A stretch of DNA of 64,000 nucleotides, taken from assembly GCA_018343915.1 (NCBI GenBank), contig JABRWF010000002.1, forward strand, positions 3,162,001 to 3,226,000, written 5' to 3'. The DNA is from Agroathelia rolfsii (lineage: Eukaryota; Basidiomycota; Agaricomycetes; Amylocorticiales; Amylocorticiaceae). Below the pieces are notes generated by a model. It made no database searches and was not told the DNA's origin. It saw only the letters and a list, made by a program, of their open reading frames with translations. The position numbers and the translations under genes were made by a program. Of the stretch, positions 44,081-55,849 are shown in pieces. Positions within the stretch are counted from its first letter, which is position 1; the number at the start of each line of letters is the position of its first letter.

Positions 44081-45861
44081 TTAGTGAGTCGAATCTATAG
44101 CAAAGACTTTACCAGGGTTAAGAATTCCATTGGGATCAAACATGTCCTTTAGCCGCCTCATCAGCTGGATGCTGACATCGTTTTTGGAGTAATGTAGGGC
44201 ATGTGTCTTGGCGGAACCGATACCGTGTTCGGCCGAGACAGAGCCTTTAAGTGATGCTAAAGCGAGGCAAAAATGAGGAAAGATATGCAAAAAATGGAAC
44301 AGCAAAACTACGTACCAACGAGTTCAAATACGAAGGGCTCGAGAGCATCCTGAATCTCTTGAGTATACGCCTTGGCAACAACGTTCAAGTGAAGATTGCC
44401 TTTCAAACAGGTTCAGTCATTACTATACGCTAGAACACAACAGCAGAGTGCTTACCGTCGCCAACATGACCATATCCAATTACATGCATGACAGCATCAT
44501 CGTGAAGCAGACCTTTGGATCTGATGTGCTCACGTGTTGTATCGACAACGTATTTGAACTTGGCCAGAGGCACAGATATATCATATTTGTATGCCTTGCC
44601 CTCCTTGCCCACGGACTCTGTAATACCCTCACGAAGAGCCCACAGGGAGGCAAATTGCCCGGGACTCTGCGAGATGACACCCGTGTTGACCAGAGGTTCG
44701 TCAGCAGTCATCAATTTCTCCAGTAAATCATTTAGTTTCTGTTTAAATAACAATAAATTCTTGACTATGCAATGAGAGCACGGATATCATCTACCTCATC
44801 ATCATGATCCTTCTTTCCGCCGCTGGTTTCGATGAGAACAAAGCATTGTGCACCTTCGAGCTCCGAGTCATCCAGTGCTTTTCCTTGGCCATGCTTAACC
44901 GCAATCTCGTACGCTTGACGATCCATAAATTCAAATGCCGATAGGATTTCGGATAGCTCCTTCTTCGCCGTTCTGTACAATGGCAAGACATTGTCAAAGT
45001 GAGGAAGGGCCAGAATGACATTGTTTGTGGCTTGTGGTGCTGGAGGTGTGAGGATAGACACGCCGGTGATGATGCCGAGTGTGCCCTCGGAGCCGATGAA
45101 CAGTTGTTTGAGATCATAGCCAGTGTTGTCCTTGCGCAGGGTTGATAGATTGTCCAATATTGTGCCGTCTGGTAGGACGACCTCCAGACCAAGGACTGAT
45201 CCGTGAAGGGAGCCGTAGCGCAGGAAACGAAGTCCACCCGCGTTGGTAGAGACATTGCCGCCTATTTGGCAACTAAAAATGAGGGTGAGGCATACTAAAG
45301 ATGAAGAATTTAGTTGGCACCGCACCTTCCCTTAGCACCAAGATCAAGTGGCATAATGTGGTCATGTACAGCTATGTGCTCGGAGAGGTTTTCAAGTATA
45401 CAGCCAGCGTCCGCGACGAGGACGCCGGAGACGGGGTCAAACGAGCGGACTTTGGACAAGTTGTTTAAGCTGAGGATGAGCTCTGAGCCCACAGGCACAC
45501 TGCCTCCAACAAGCCCGGTGTTTCCGCCTTGTGGGACAATGCCTATACGTCGCTCGTTGCACCATTTGAGGATTTCGCTGACTTCTTTTGTTGTCCGTGG
45601 TTTGAGGACGGTCGTTGCCTTGCCGTGGTATTTTCCCATCCAGTCATTATTGAAAGGTTGCAAGTCTTCTACTGAGGCGGGTTTGATGGAGCCCTCAGGA
45701 CTTGGGAGAGTGGAGAGGATGGAGTTGGATGAGAGTATTTTGTGAAAGTGAGCGAGATCGGCTTCGGTGACTTGGTTCAGAGGCTGGGCATGAGTCGATG
45801 CATTTCTGAGTGCAGCAGGGAGACGCAGGGAGCGTGAAAGAGCTTTCGATGTGCTGAACAT
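44081..45861 (-). CDS. D-2-hydroxyglutarate dehydrogenase (FAD-linked, DLD2/D2HGDH type)
   Basis: This mitochondrial flavoenzyme oxidises D-2-hydroxyglutarate (and often D-lactate) to the 2-oxo acid. The start at 45861 gives an amphipathic presequence ([20 protein letters not shown]). The FAD-binding PCMH domain follows: [40 protein letters not shown] (the D2HGDH-typical PQGGNTG), [80 protein letters not shown]. The C-terminal FAD-oxidase half has [55 protein letters not shown] (metal/substrate His motif), and [16 protein letters not shown]. It ends [17 protein letters not shown] at 44081. At least three introns are present. It is divergent from the CNH-GYF gene with about 430 bases between starts. 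Confidence 0.9.
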
Positions 45862-46294
45862 GGTCGTCAGAGTTGTGTGTGTGAAGTCAATGATGATGTC
45901 CTTGGGCGGCTTTGAGCGAGTGTCTTCGGCTTTTGGCGGCCTACATGAGCAATGGATCGGAAGCAAAGCACGATGTAAGGATGTTCACTTGGCGTTAGGA
46001 TCTCACGTGACCCTTCTGCTTTAATAAATTTGTCATCGTCATCGTGATGAGCTCATGAGGCAAGTGGGCAACCTGGACTCGGAGGTGGCAGCAACAGAGG
46101 ATGTCGTATAAAATACATTATTATAGTATATATTTGTATACATATAGTTCTAATGGGGTTAATTAGTACTGTGATTTAAACCAGCCGGGCCCCGGCCAAG
46201 GGACGCATTGGCCGTGAAATTGGCAGGGAGAATGAAGGCCGGCAGCGGTGCGGGAAAGTGCGAGTGCGCCGCTCACTGTTACGACCAAACTACG
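45862..46294. other. Divergent intergenic stretch, D2HGDH and CNH-GYF genes
   Basis: About 430 bases. An AT-rich block lies at 46105-46175. Upstream in-frame codons of the CNH-GYF gene extend back to about 46208, with an in-frame ATG at 46232 that is an alternative start. Confidence 0.5.
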
Positions 46295-49200
46295 ATGGCC
46301 GTCGACGCTGGCCAGGCTGAACAGCGGCTGGACGAGGATGGGGATACTATATCAATCAAGGTTACTGCTCCAGCTGAACCGCCGATAGTGGAATCCACAC
46401 AACTAGACGGCCAGCCCCCAACGAGCCCAAGTCTCTCGCAGCAGCCTCCCTCGTCGACGTCGTCGTCATTGGCCCCCTCCTCATCTGTACTAGCCCAAGA
46501 GCGCACCCCTCCCCCCTCCCCGTTGAGACCATCAGATTCAACAGCCCAGGTTCGGCGTAGGTCCGTGACTGATGTAGGTATTCTTTGCCGCCTGTGCTTG
46601 TTGTTCATGGCCATCTGTTACAAGATGTTCGTTGATGTATGTTGATGGTTCCTCCTATATAGCCTCGAAGCAATCGTCTATCCGGTTTCTTTTCCAATCT
46701 CATGCATCGTCGCGACAACGCTCTGCCTGGTACCCCCACCTCTCGCAATGCGGTGCGAGAGGAACCCCCCTCTGCCCAACAGTCTCGTTCTGCGTCACCC
46801 ACCCCTCCTCCCCGCCCTACGACCCCACCACCAACACTACCACCCCCAACATTGCTAGAACTTGGTCTCTCTCTTTCTGCCATAACAACCGATCTCTCTC
46901 CCTCACATTTCAACACGCCTCCATCTAGCGGGGCATTCCTGCCCCCACACTACTTGCTATTATGCCACAGTCAGGGCCTGGACGTTCTCCCTCTTGTTTC
47001 ACCCCCGGTTTCGCAACCATATGCATTGGTTCGCCGCGTTCCTTTCAAGTCTGTTGCGGTCATGGAGCAGAGAGGCGTCCTGGTCGCCATTGCCGGCAGA
47101 AGGGATGGTGTCCGTGTTTATTCTTTGGATGATATCAAGAAGATAATTGAGTGGCGGCTGGAATTCGAAATTCGAAGGGAGCGCGAAAAGAACCGACGTG
47201 AAGATGCCAAAAAGGCCACAGCTAGCCTTGATGGCAATCCTTTCACGGCGCAGATACTCGAAAAAATGCCCAAATCAAAGCTCTCCTCTCCCCCTTCACC
47301 TACCACCCCTACTTCAGACATGTCAAAATCTAGGATAATCAAACGAGCTTCTTCTGCTTCTGGAAGCTTGACGCCTCGATCACCTGTGCGTAAAATACGA
47401 CCAACGTCTCAAAGCGTCTCATCTCCGCCACTACCGCAGATACCCAGTGAACAGCCTCCTCCATATTCAAGTCCTCCTCGACCCAGTCCACAAGCTTCCT
47501 TGTCGGTTCGACCCACACGGGCTCGAGCCGGCTCTGTCACAGAAGTCCTCGCCGGTCCGTCTGCCGTCCTGAGCCGATCCGATCAGGGCTTATCCGACTC
47601 TGTACACGAAGATGCTAAACATGATGACTGGGTAGAGGGGCGGGTCAGTGATGAAGAAGCTATCGATATCGTCGCCGCGGGTCAAAGTGGCAGTGAAGCT
47701 CTTGATGAACGCACCAGTGCTCAGGCGTCATCACCTACGATTACCCCTAGCCCGATGCCTATAGCTGCTGCCAACTCTACAGCACGCGATCGTTCCCATT
47801 CCGTGCGCCGAAACCGTCCACCAGACCTTGATCTCTCTGGAATCCGTGAAATAGAAGCTGAAGCTGAGGCCGAAGCTGAAGGTGGAGAAAATCCGCCACA
47901 ACCTGTCCCGTCACCAGCGCCTACCTTACTCACCCTTCGTGAAGCCCTGTCCCAGTCGCCTATAACCAATCGGTTGAGTGATATTCCAGGCAGCGGACGC
48001 TCCGCTGCTGCATCACCCATGTCAAATGACGAGGACGAGGACGCCGACCAAAGTGACGGGACAGGCGAGCGGGTCACCTTGGCGCAGGCGTTGTTTGAAA
48101 GTCGCATACCCGGTCTTCCACCCGCAGGCACCCGTCGCCCCCAACAGCCGATCTTCATCACTTCATCACATCCCGTTGCTAGTGTTGAAGATGAAATCCC
48201 TGCTAGCCCGCGATCGTCAGATATACACTCCACAGATGTCCCCACCATCACCTCGCGCACGGGCACGACTGCATCAGAGCCTAGTCCTGATAGCAGAAGA
48301 CGAAGGCGGCGATGGTCGGTGAACCCTTTCGCAAACCACGTGCCTGCGCTGAGGACGGATGATGCACCTCCTCTTCCGTCGCAAACGCCAAGAGCAGTTT
48401 CCACATCTGCTGCCACTAGTACGGCTAACAGTTCGATGACGGATATGTCGCGGCTCCCTGTCTCGCGCACTCAGTCAAACCATTCGCGTGCATCAGCATC
48501 CTCGACACACACCGCGAGACCGAGTACGGCTCCTGGTCGATCGGCTCAAAGCCAGGCATCAGACGCCCCGCCCGTGCCTTCGCTCTCGTCTTCACTCTCG
48601 ACAACGTCGCATGTCCATTCTCACTCAAGGCTGCTGTCTAGATTAACTAATGCTCTTACGCCCCGACGGTCGGAGGATGGCGCGCAGCCCGTTTCGATGC
48701 GCACGCATATGGATGCTGAGCACCTGAGAAGCGGAGCTCTGTCTACGACAACTAGCACTCCGCCCAAGTTGGAGTATGTCAAACTACCAGGTACTAAGGG
48801 TGCGCTCATGATTAAGTCGGTGGAGACTGCGAAGAAGAGGTGTGCTTTCACCGTCACTCAGTGATGTTTTTTTTTTCTTTGCTAAAGTGGTATTGCAGCT
48901 TCCTGGCCATCTTATGCGGTGATAATGGCGAAAAAGTTGAGCTGTTTGCTGGTACATACAGGACAGCGTTGGCCCTTTCTAGGACGTTTATCTTACCCGA
49001 CTCACCCCGTTTGTTGGAGCTTCAACTGCAAGGCGATGACCTAGTCGAAGTGTTTTTGGTGTTTTCCCAGAATGTGTTTGGGTTGGAGCCTGCAACGGTT
49101 CGGGTGCGCGAAGTTCGCATTGGTCGAGCGGAGCGACGGGCCGCTCGTCGTCGTGCGCGTGAGCTGCGGTCAACAGAAAACGGCAACACCGGAAATGAGG

Positions 49201-50673
49201 GTGAAGGAGGGGAGGATACGAACACAAACGTGAACATGAGCATTGGTATTTCCACAACATCTGTTACCGCATCCGCAGACACATTGGTGCCTGGCCATGT
49301 GCATCCTGCAGACGACGCTGTGCCGTCCACACCCAATCCAATCGCATGTGCATCCACACTGGTAGCGGCTGTGGAAGATTCGGCGGCGACGGCTACGGAT
49401 TCCACGCCCAACGGGTCGTCGCGGAATGTACCTCAGTCGGAGGAGCTCATTGCGCTTGCTACGGCTCAGGCAGGGCCTTACACGACTTTCCAGCAGCTAT
49501 CCTTCTCGCCCAACTTCCCTCTAGCTACCATTGCGGATGAGTACATCATTCCGCCGACGTACAAGTCGTTCTTGGATTATCGTACAGAGCACGAGCCTGA
49601 GGTGAACGGCACTCCCGGATCCGATATTGATTTGGCGCAGGTGCAGTTCAATCCGCCTGGGTTGCCGGTTCCGGAACACACACCACCGTCGAAGTGGTTC
49701 TATCGGGATCCAAAGGGCGTTATTCATGGTACCTTGGCTTGTCTAATACAAAGCGACTGTCGATGCTGATTTTTTTCTTTTTCTTATAGGTCCATGGAAA
49801 GCATCTTTAATGCAGTCTTGGTACAAGGATGGTCTTTTGCCTCCTACATTGCCAGTGAGGAAAGAGGAGGAAACAGAATACATCCTTCTCCAGGACCTGC
49901 GTCTTCAGAGTGTTGATCCTACCCACCCTTTCCGAGCACCACCACCCCCGGCACCTGCCGTTGTACCTCTGACACCCTTGCAAGAACCAAGCAAGCCACT
50001 TCTTCCTCCAATTTCCCTTTTATCACAGCCTCGGCATTTTGGTCCTCCAGCGCTGTTCTTTTCTTCCCGAGGGGGTCACAGTACCACTATCGTAGACGCT
50101 CGAGGCCGTTCAGTTCTCAAGGGCCGATTCATGTGGAGCACTGATCCTGTGGAAGATTCCAAGAATTCATCATCAAATCCCTCTGGAAAACTTGGCGATA
50201 TTAAACGGCTCGAAGCGTTCGACGTGAACGACCGGTCCGTTCTCGTCGCCATGCGCCAGGGCGGCGTAGAAGCTATGGATATTGGTGATGCACTTCTCCG
50301 ACCAGCCGACTCGTCGCGCACGGCACTGCCACACTTTGCACCCACGCCTTCAAATATCAATCGACGCACTCCTTTCGTCTGGAGGATCGGGACCCCGGTC
50401 GCCTCTTCGTCTAACGCAGGCGGCTTTGTCTCGGCGCTGGCCGTCAAGTCCAAAGGACATGGTCTGCACAAAAAACTGGCGACGGCAGCAGCGGCCACCA
50501 AGTCTCCTGGCAGATCCGAGTTTGGCCCTGGTGAGACCGATTTCGACCGGGACGAGGTGGTTTTCCTCGGGCGCAAAGATGATGAGATTTATCTTTGCGA
50601 GAGGATTTCGGGCTCATTTAGGTTGCTCAAGTTGTCGCCTGCAGTATCAACGATCAAAACAACAACAATGTAA
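46295..50673 (+). CDS. Large CNH-domain protein with an embedded GYF domain, about 1389 aa
   Basis: Four exons (46295-46573, 46663-48839, 48899-49728, 49790-50673) join in frame to 1389 residues. After a Pro/Ser-rich head comes a CNH (citron homology) beta-propeller start: HYLLLCHSQGLDVLPLV, FKSVAVMEQRGVLVAIAG, DGVRVYSLDDIKKIIEWRLE. About 500 residues of Ser/Pro/Arg-rich, probably disordered sequence follow. CNH-like sequence then resumes: MIKSVETAKK, SFLAILCGDNGEKVELFAGT, FILPDSPRLLELQLQGDDLV, EVFLVFSQNVFGLEPATVRV. Next is a GYF domain, KWFYRDPKGVIHGPWKASLM and QSWYKDGLLPPTLPVRKEEE, which binds proline-rich ligands. After it, propeller-like sequence seems to return: RLEAFDVNDRSVLVAMRQGG. The C-terminus ends STIKTTTM. 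The partners are unknown; GYF domains often sit in mRNA or secretory regulators, CNH domains in Rho/Rab effectors. The start at 46295 was preferred to 46232. Confidence 0.82.
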
Positions 50674-51122
50674 ATTCGGTCTTTTTCTTCCTATTTTCTT
50701 TTCTCTTTGCGCAGATGTAAATCTGGACGGATACGGATTCCCCATTGGCTCCCTCTTTCACCCCTATACCATCTTTTTTCCCTCTCAAAGCAAGCAAGCA
50801 TATCAGCGTTATCATGCCTTTTTCTTTCTTTCTCATTCTCTCCAATATATCATTATATCTATGCTTCTACAGAGTCCTTTTGGTATCCTTGCGACATTCA
50901 CAGCCTTTTGGATGGCCATTTTTAATATATTTTCTTTCTTTCCATTGTCCACTATTACTATTCCACACTGTAGAGTCATTTACATCTACCAATCATGAAT
51001 GAACATGACTATTAAGTGCTATTTATATCATTAGCTGTTTTTGATGTGCCTCTATGCCCCTACAAGCGCGATAATTACTTATCAATCTGCCTGAGTAAAC
51101 TCTACGCACAAAGTTAACACGC
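50674..51122. other. Convergent intergenic stretch, T/C-rich
   Basis: About 450 bases between the CNH-GYF stop and the acyl-CoA synthetase stop. The plus strand is strongly T/C-rich with no gene-like frame, so it is probably 3' untranslated sequence. Confidence 0.5.
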
Positions 51123-53937
51123 TTAAAGCTTGGCGACTACCTTGCGTAACTCTGTCTTTAAAATTTTACCAGTCGAAGTTTTCTAGCGGATTTACCATCA
51201 ATCAGAACGTTCCTATCATAAATGGCAAATGATGGTTTAACGCACCGGTAATTGATCCACGACCTGAACCCATTCTGGGCATGCAAAGCCTGGTAGGCGT
51301 TTGCGTGCATGTTGTTTAAGATCGTCAGCAAAGGCATCGTGTCGACCGTGCCATTGATCCTTGTGTTGCTCGCGAAGGATCACAAATGCCATGGGACGCT
51401 CGCCCCATTTGGGATGCGAGCGGGCGACGACACTGACTTCGAGGACATGGGGATGGCTTGCGAGCTCTGGAAATTATTATATTTAGCCTTACTGTATTTC
51501 TATTACCAGTGCTATTTTAAATTGTGCACTCACCTAGTTCAATCGCCAAGCTGGACGCATTCTAAAAACGATTAGTAACAGTGATCACGGCCCCAAGAGG
51601 AATCAACGATCATTCAGACAAGAATAGAAGCATATATATCATATCCCGTACCTCTCCACCTGATATGATGATATCCTTGCTACGATCCATGATCGCAACT
51701 TGCCCGTCGGGATGCATAACAGCCAGATCGCCGCTGTGGAACGCACCACCGCGGAAGGCATTGCGCGTAGCCACTGGATCATTGAAGTACTGGTTTTGAT
51801 TTGTGATGTGTCATTATCAGTGTCAGGCTTGCTTTCCGAGATATCGCTCGAATGACGGGATGATCATAATGATAGAAAGAAAAGCTGTATATTGACTTAC
51901 CTCCTTCATGACAATATTCCCTCGCGTAACGATCTCACCGACCGTCTTACCATCCCAGGGTACGTCCTTGAGCTCGACATCATCCCCGTCTTCGTCTCGC
52001 AAGGGGTAGACGACGCGGATTTCTTCGGCGGTGGCATAGGCGGTCCCTTGTCTGGCCATGAACTTGGCACGATCTTCTAATGACAGCTTGCGCCACTCTG
52101 GCTTGGGGTAGTTGCGCGCAAAGGGGCCGTATGTCTGTTTGTGAAAATGGTTGGTACTTTGTTTTAAATCCAAGATTGGGATACGATCTGGACATTACCT
52201 CACTAAATAATAGATATGGTTTAGCATCGTACTAGTGCACATCACAAAGGAGGGTTGAACGAATTATTTACTTACGTCAAACCATAAACATGTACAGGCT
52301 GGATACCCAACTTTTCCATGTCACCGATGAGTTTAGCAGTTGGAGCAGAGCCCGCCACTATACCGGTGACTGGGCGTGGGAATGGCTTCGCTGAAGGATG
52401 GTTGACAATGCCGATCTAAGGAGGCAACAAATCCATTAAGAACACGTCCAAAGGAGTCATAGTAGGATATATGCGCCCAAATAACTTACCTGAACTGTCG
52501 GGGCAGCAGCGTAGTGAGTCACGCCCGAATTCAAGAAATGGTTCCAAATCCGACCATGGTCAACATTGCGTATGGTGATTTGAGTGGCAAACGTAAATGT
52601 ACATGACCACGGATATGTCCATCCGGCCGCATGAAACATAGGAACAATCCTTCAGGAGTTAGTCATGAATAAGTCCAATGGGCCGACGACTTTGAGTATA
52701 ACCTCACGTACCATAAATACGTTGAATCAAGATTCATACTATATCGTGTCAGATGCAACTCAGGCATTTATACAGGTCGTTGGAGCTCACCGTCCTTCAA
52801 CAGCGCATGCGACTGATCCAAGATAGGAGCCTAGGAGAACGGGAGGGATCAGATACAAGGAAATCTTTGTGAATCTCTAATAGCACACCTCTGAGGGTAG
52901 TGATTACACCTTTTGGCTGTAAGGGAATGCATTGTCAGAAATATTACTGATGAATGAAGGTCATAGAAATAAGTACCCGTCCTGTGGTGCCAGACCTTGA
53001 AAGTATTTATTTATTGAACGTTCCCTATTATACTTGGAGTAAACACCGAAGACTTACGTATAGCACAATATAGCAGATGCATTTTCGTCAAGCTCAGCAT
53101 CCAAACCGGGCCATCCACGTTCTTGACTAAATGCTCTCCCCAAGCTTAGAAACTGCTCGTATGGATCACCTGCCTTGCCTGTATCATTGGACACAATACA
53201 GGGGATAGATGTTCCTTCGACGAGATGTGTATACTCATGGTCTACGAGAATCAGTTTTGCACCACTGTGACCGAGGATATATGCTACGTCTTCTGGTTTA
53301 AGCCGCGTGTTGATGGCTGTTGCTACGGCCCGAGCAGCCAGAACGCCTTGAAGTGCATCTGCGGATAATTATGTAAGGGATCCGAATAGCACCGAAATCT
53401 CTCAAACACAATATTATGCTATAAATTACCTGCTATCATGGGGCTACGTCCGTTGTTAGTATACCAATCTATTACAGGAAACATGTGACGCTACGATAGA
53501 AAATTACCAATTTGGAGCAATGACCGCCACTCGATCGCCAGGTTTGATACCAGCTTGAATAAGAGCATATGCTAGATTTTGAACTCGCTGAGCCCTGCCA
53601 AGTGGATATGACGTAAGACCTCGAATCCGTTAGCGGGAGTACGAGGATTATCGGGTTGCACCGACCAGATAGAGAAAGTATAAAAGACAGGCGACGGAAC
53701 GTCAGGATGGCTAATGGCGAGTTTATCGGGATAAACCAAGGCTGCTTTCAGTAAGAATGTCAAAGGATTCTAGGAGCAAAACACGTTGTTTTGAGCTGAA
53801 GTCATTGAAGTTGAGCCATGGCATACCAGTGGATGAATATAAACGGGAGAACTAGCCACTGGTCGATTTAGCCTCAATTTCGACCGCACATCTGGCGGAG
53901 GGATGCTTGCAGGCGTGGGCTTAAAGCTTTGAGCCAT
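51123..53937 (-). CDS. AMP-binding acyl-CoA synthetase with a peroxisomal C-terminus
   Basis: An adenylate-forming enzyme that activates a carboxylic acid to its CoA thioester. The start at 53937 opens MAQSFKPTPASIPPPDVRSK. Core motifs in order are IKPGDRVAVIAPNCPMIADA, A3 P-loop ILCYTSGTTGRPKGV, IVPMFHAAGWTYPWSCTFTF, TGIVAGSAPTAKLIGDMEKL, A5 VYGLTETYGPFARN, A7/A8 GGAFHSGDLAVMHPDGQVAI and MDRSKDIIISGGENASSLAI. The A10 lysine lies in LPKTSTGKILKTELR. The protein ends VVAKL; the last three residues AKL fit a PTS1 peroxisomal targeting signal. It resembles the short and medium acyl/aryl-CoA synthetases of fungi and plant ACN1-like enzymes. The substrate cannot be told. More than ten introns split the gene. 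GHSGAKLILVD and similar blocks confirm full length. Confidence 0.9.
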
Positions 53938-54298
53938 GGCAATTAGATGGTATAGAGAGCAGGACAAAAGGCAACGTTTGAACGAAATTTAGCACTAGTG
54001 CTCGCGCTCTTCAAGGTTGTAGTACAAGTGTAAAACCCGATGCTAGTGCCTAATCTGCCCTTCCCCACTTTATATGCCAGCCATTTACATTACATAGCCG
54101 GCAATGTTCTGTTGCCGGGATGTGAATGGTGTCTTGCCTGGACTTGAATCCACCCACTTTGAACTCCGCTGCGCTCTTGACTGCGCTATTCCTTTGGTCA
54201 TATCGCTTTTTTTGAACCCCGCATCACGGCAACCACCATCCGGTCCAAACACAAAAAATGGCGTTTGGCGATTATTGACAAACGCTCAGCTGCAATGC
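53938..54298. other. Intergenic stretch upstream of the acyl-CoA synthetase
   Basis: The gene promoter occupies the left part. The right part includes a weak tRNA-like segment (listed separately) and leads to the TA that flanks the MITE. No protein gene is supported. Confidence 0.5.
54136..54192 (-). other. Degenerate tRNA-like segment (A-box and B-box resemblance)
   Basis: On the minus strand TAGCGCAGTCAA (54188-54177) fits the Pol III A-box consensus TRGCNNAGY. GATTCAAGTCC (54150-54140) fits the B-box with two purine substitutions, 38 bases later. A GCGC/GCGC stem flanks a D-loop-like loop. Acceptor and anticodon stems do not pair well, so it is not an intact tRNA. It may be a decayed tRNA, a tRNA-derived SINE fragment or chance. 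Confidence 0.25.
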
Positions 54299-54300
54299 TA

Positions 54301-54897
54301 CTATCCCCGGATGGGTTTCACGCGGGCGCTCTGAAAAAAGTCACACTGTTACTGATTCCTGTTACAAACCCCTTTACATTAAAAGGATTGGTAATAGTGG
54401 CACTTGTCTCTCACAGCGGGGGATTTCAAATGACATTTGCCCTTAGCCGATCGGCAAATGAGTCTTAGCCAATCATATGGCTCGTCTCTCATCTGTTAAT
54501 GCGAATATCATTTGAAACCCCCCGCCGTGTCTGGAAAACCCAGAGTGTTTTTTGGGATGGACGGGTCATTGAGACACCTCAGATATCTCCTTCCACATGT
54601 ACATTACGAACATGCCACTTTACTCACATGCATATATACAGGTAATGACCCTCAAGTTAAAACATAAAGACAATCCGTTTAGATAATTTAAAAATCACTC
54701 GATCTATTGTAGTTGCCTAAATTGCACAGCACCGGCTTCGTAAACTGTTATCTCTTGAAAAAAGTGCGATTGTCAGTGACAGAGTAATGCATGTATCAAG
54801 TCCTTGGGATTAATACTATAGTGTTGGTATGTTGAGCAAGAGATGGAACTGTCCCAACAACCCATCTGAGGTGTCCCAGAAACCCGTCCGGGGATAG
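54301..54897. mobile_element. Nonautonomous TIR element (MITE), 597 bp, TA-flanked
   Basis: The left end reads CTATCCCCGGATGGGTTTC (54301-54319) and the right end is its reverse complement with one change (54879-54897). Each end is flanked by TA (54299-54300 and 54898-54899), the target-site duplication of Tc1/mariner-type transposons. The interior has no transposase frame. Two further inverted repeats lie inside. One is at 54412-54433 against 54508-54529 (two mismatches in 22). In the other, the right subterminal ATCTGAGGTGTC (from 54863) is inverted near 54571-54584. The strong internal symmetry fits a foldback-type MITE. Confidence 0.75.
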
Positions 54898-54899
54898 TA

Positions 54900-55849
54900 T
54901 GTCTTGCCCCACACTTGAGTAATGCGGAATTAATCGTTTTGACGCCGATGTGTCCTGAAATGGTAATCAGTGACGTTTTCAGGGGTGGCTCGATTGGCCA
55001 ACAGCCGCCAAGGTGAACATTAGGAGTACATGACTACTAGATGATCATGGACATGAGCTACTACTTCACAAGGAATTCTGGTTTCGGCAGAGGTTCAGGT
55101 CAGTTAAGTCATATTAGTTATCTTGGCCGACACCATGTATTGTTGGTGCAATGCTAAAGCTCTGATGATCAACAGTCAAAGTTGGTATTAATTCTGACTA
55201 GATCTAACTGACAGCCTTTGCCTCAGCCGGCCGAATTTTTCCAGTCAAATCTGACCTCAAAAACATCATCAGCTTGATTTGATGCAGACTAGTTTATATT
55301 TGGACAATGTGAAGAGCAGGACATTGAAGTCGTGGTCCGAGTCTTCACTCTTGTATAGCACATTGTCATCGCTTATGGTTGGCAGCTCATGAAGAAGTAT
55401 TGCGACCCTTACTTCGTATTTTATTAATCTTTTAAAGAACCGTTGGACGAGCAGAACTTGAAGTGCGCAGGGATGACCCGAACTCCTAAGCGGGATTTGT
55501 CCCCTGGGCGGAGTTTGAAGTGAGTAGGCGGAGTCGTCCTCGCTGGTGGTCGTATTCCAGCTCAGCTTCCCAGCGCTTCTTTGGTCGCCCTCGTTTGCCC
55601 TCCCTTACCACTCCTCGAGTCCCTTTCCTCTCTCTCGCCTTCGTTGGCATCGGGACGCCTCGCACCATCTCGTTTCATCTCGATTTTCACAGCATACTCC
55701 CTCGTATTAGTCAACATCACTCGGTCTCACCCTCGTTCTCATCAATTCACTAAACAACTTCACGGTTAGTAGCTCTCAGGAGACGCCTGACGGAATCCCA
55801 GCAGCTTTGGCCGTTCATTGATGCCTCTATATTTTATCAGCAGTCAACC
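54900..55849. other. Intergenic stretch and leader of the G-beta gene
   Basis: About 950 bases without a supported gene. The segment 55500-55760 is strongly pyrimidine-rich on the plus strand and likely holds the G-beta transcription start and leader. Frames here are short and of low complexity. Confidence 0.5.

Noticed and set aside
47721..48470. 249-codon minus-strand ORF within the CNH-GYF gene
   Set aside because: It is antisense to a low-complexity Ser/Pro-rich exon, has no domain, and the plus strand joins across introns into CNH and GYF motifs.
54104..54334. 76-codon plus-strand ORF overlapping the tRNA-like segment and the MITE edge
   Set aside because: It crosses the transposon boundary and has no conserved content.
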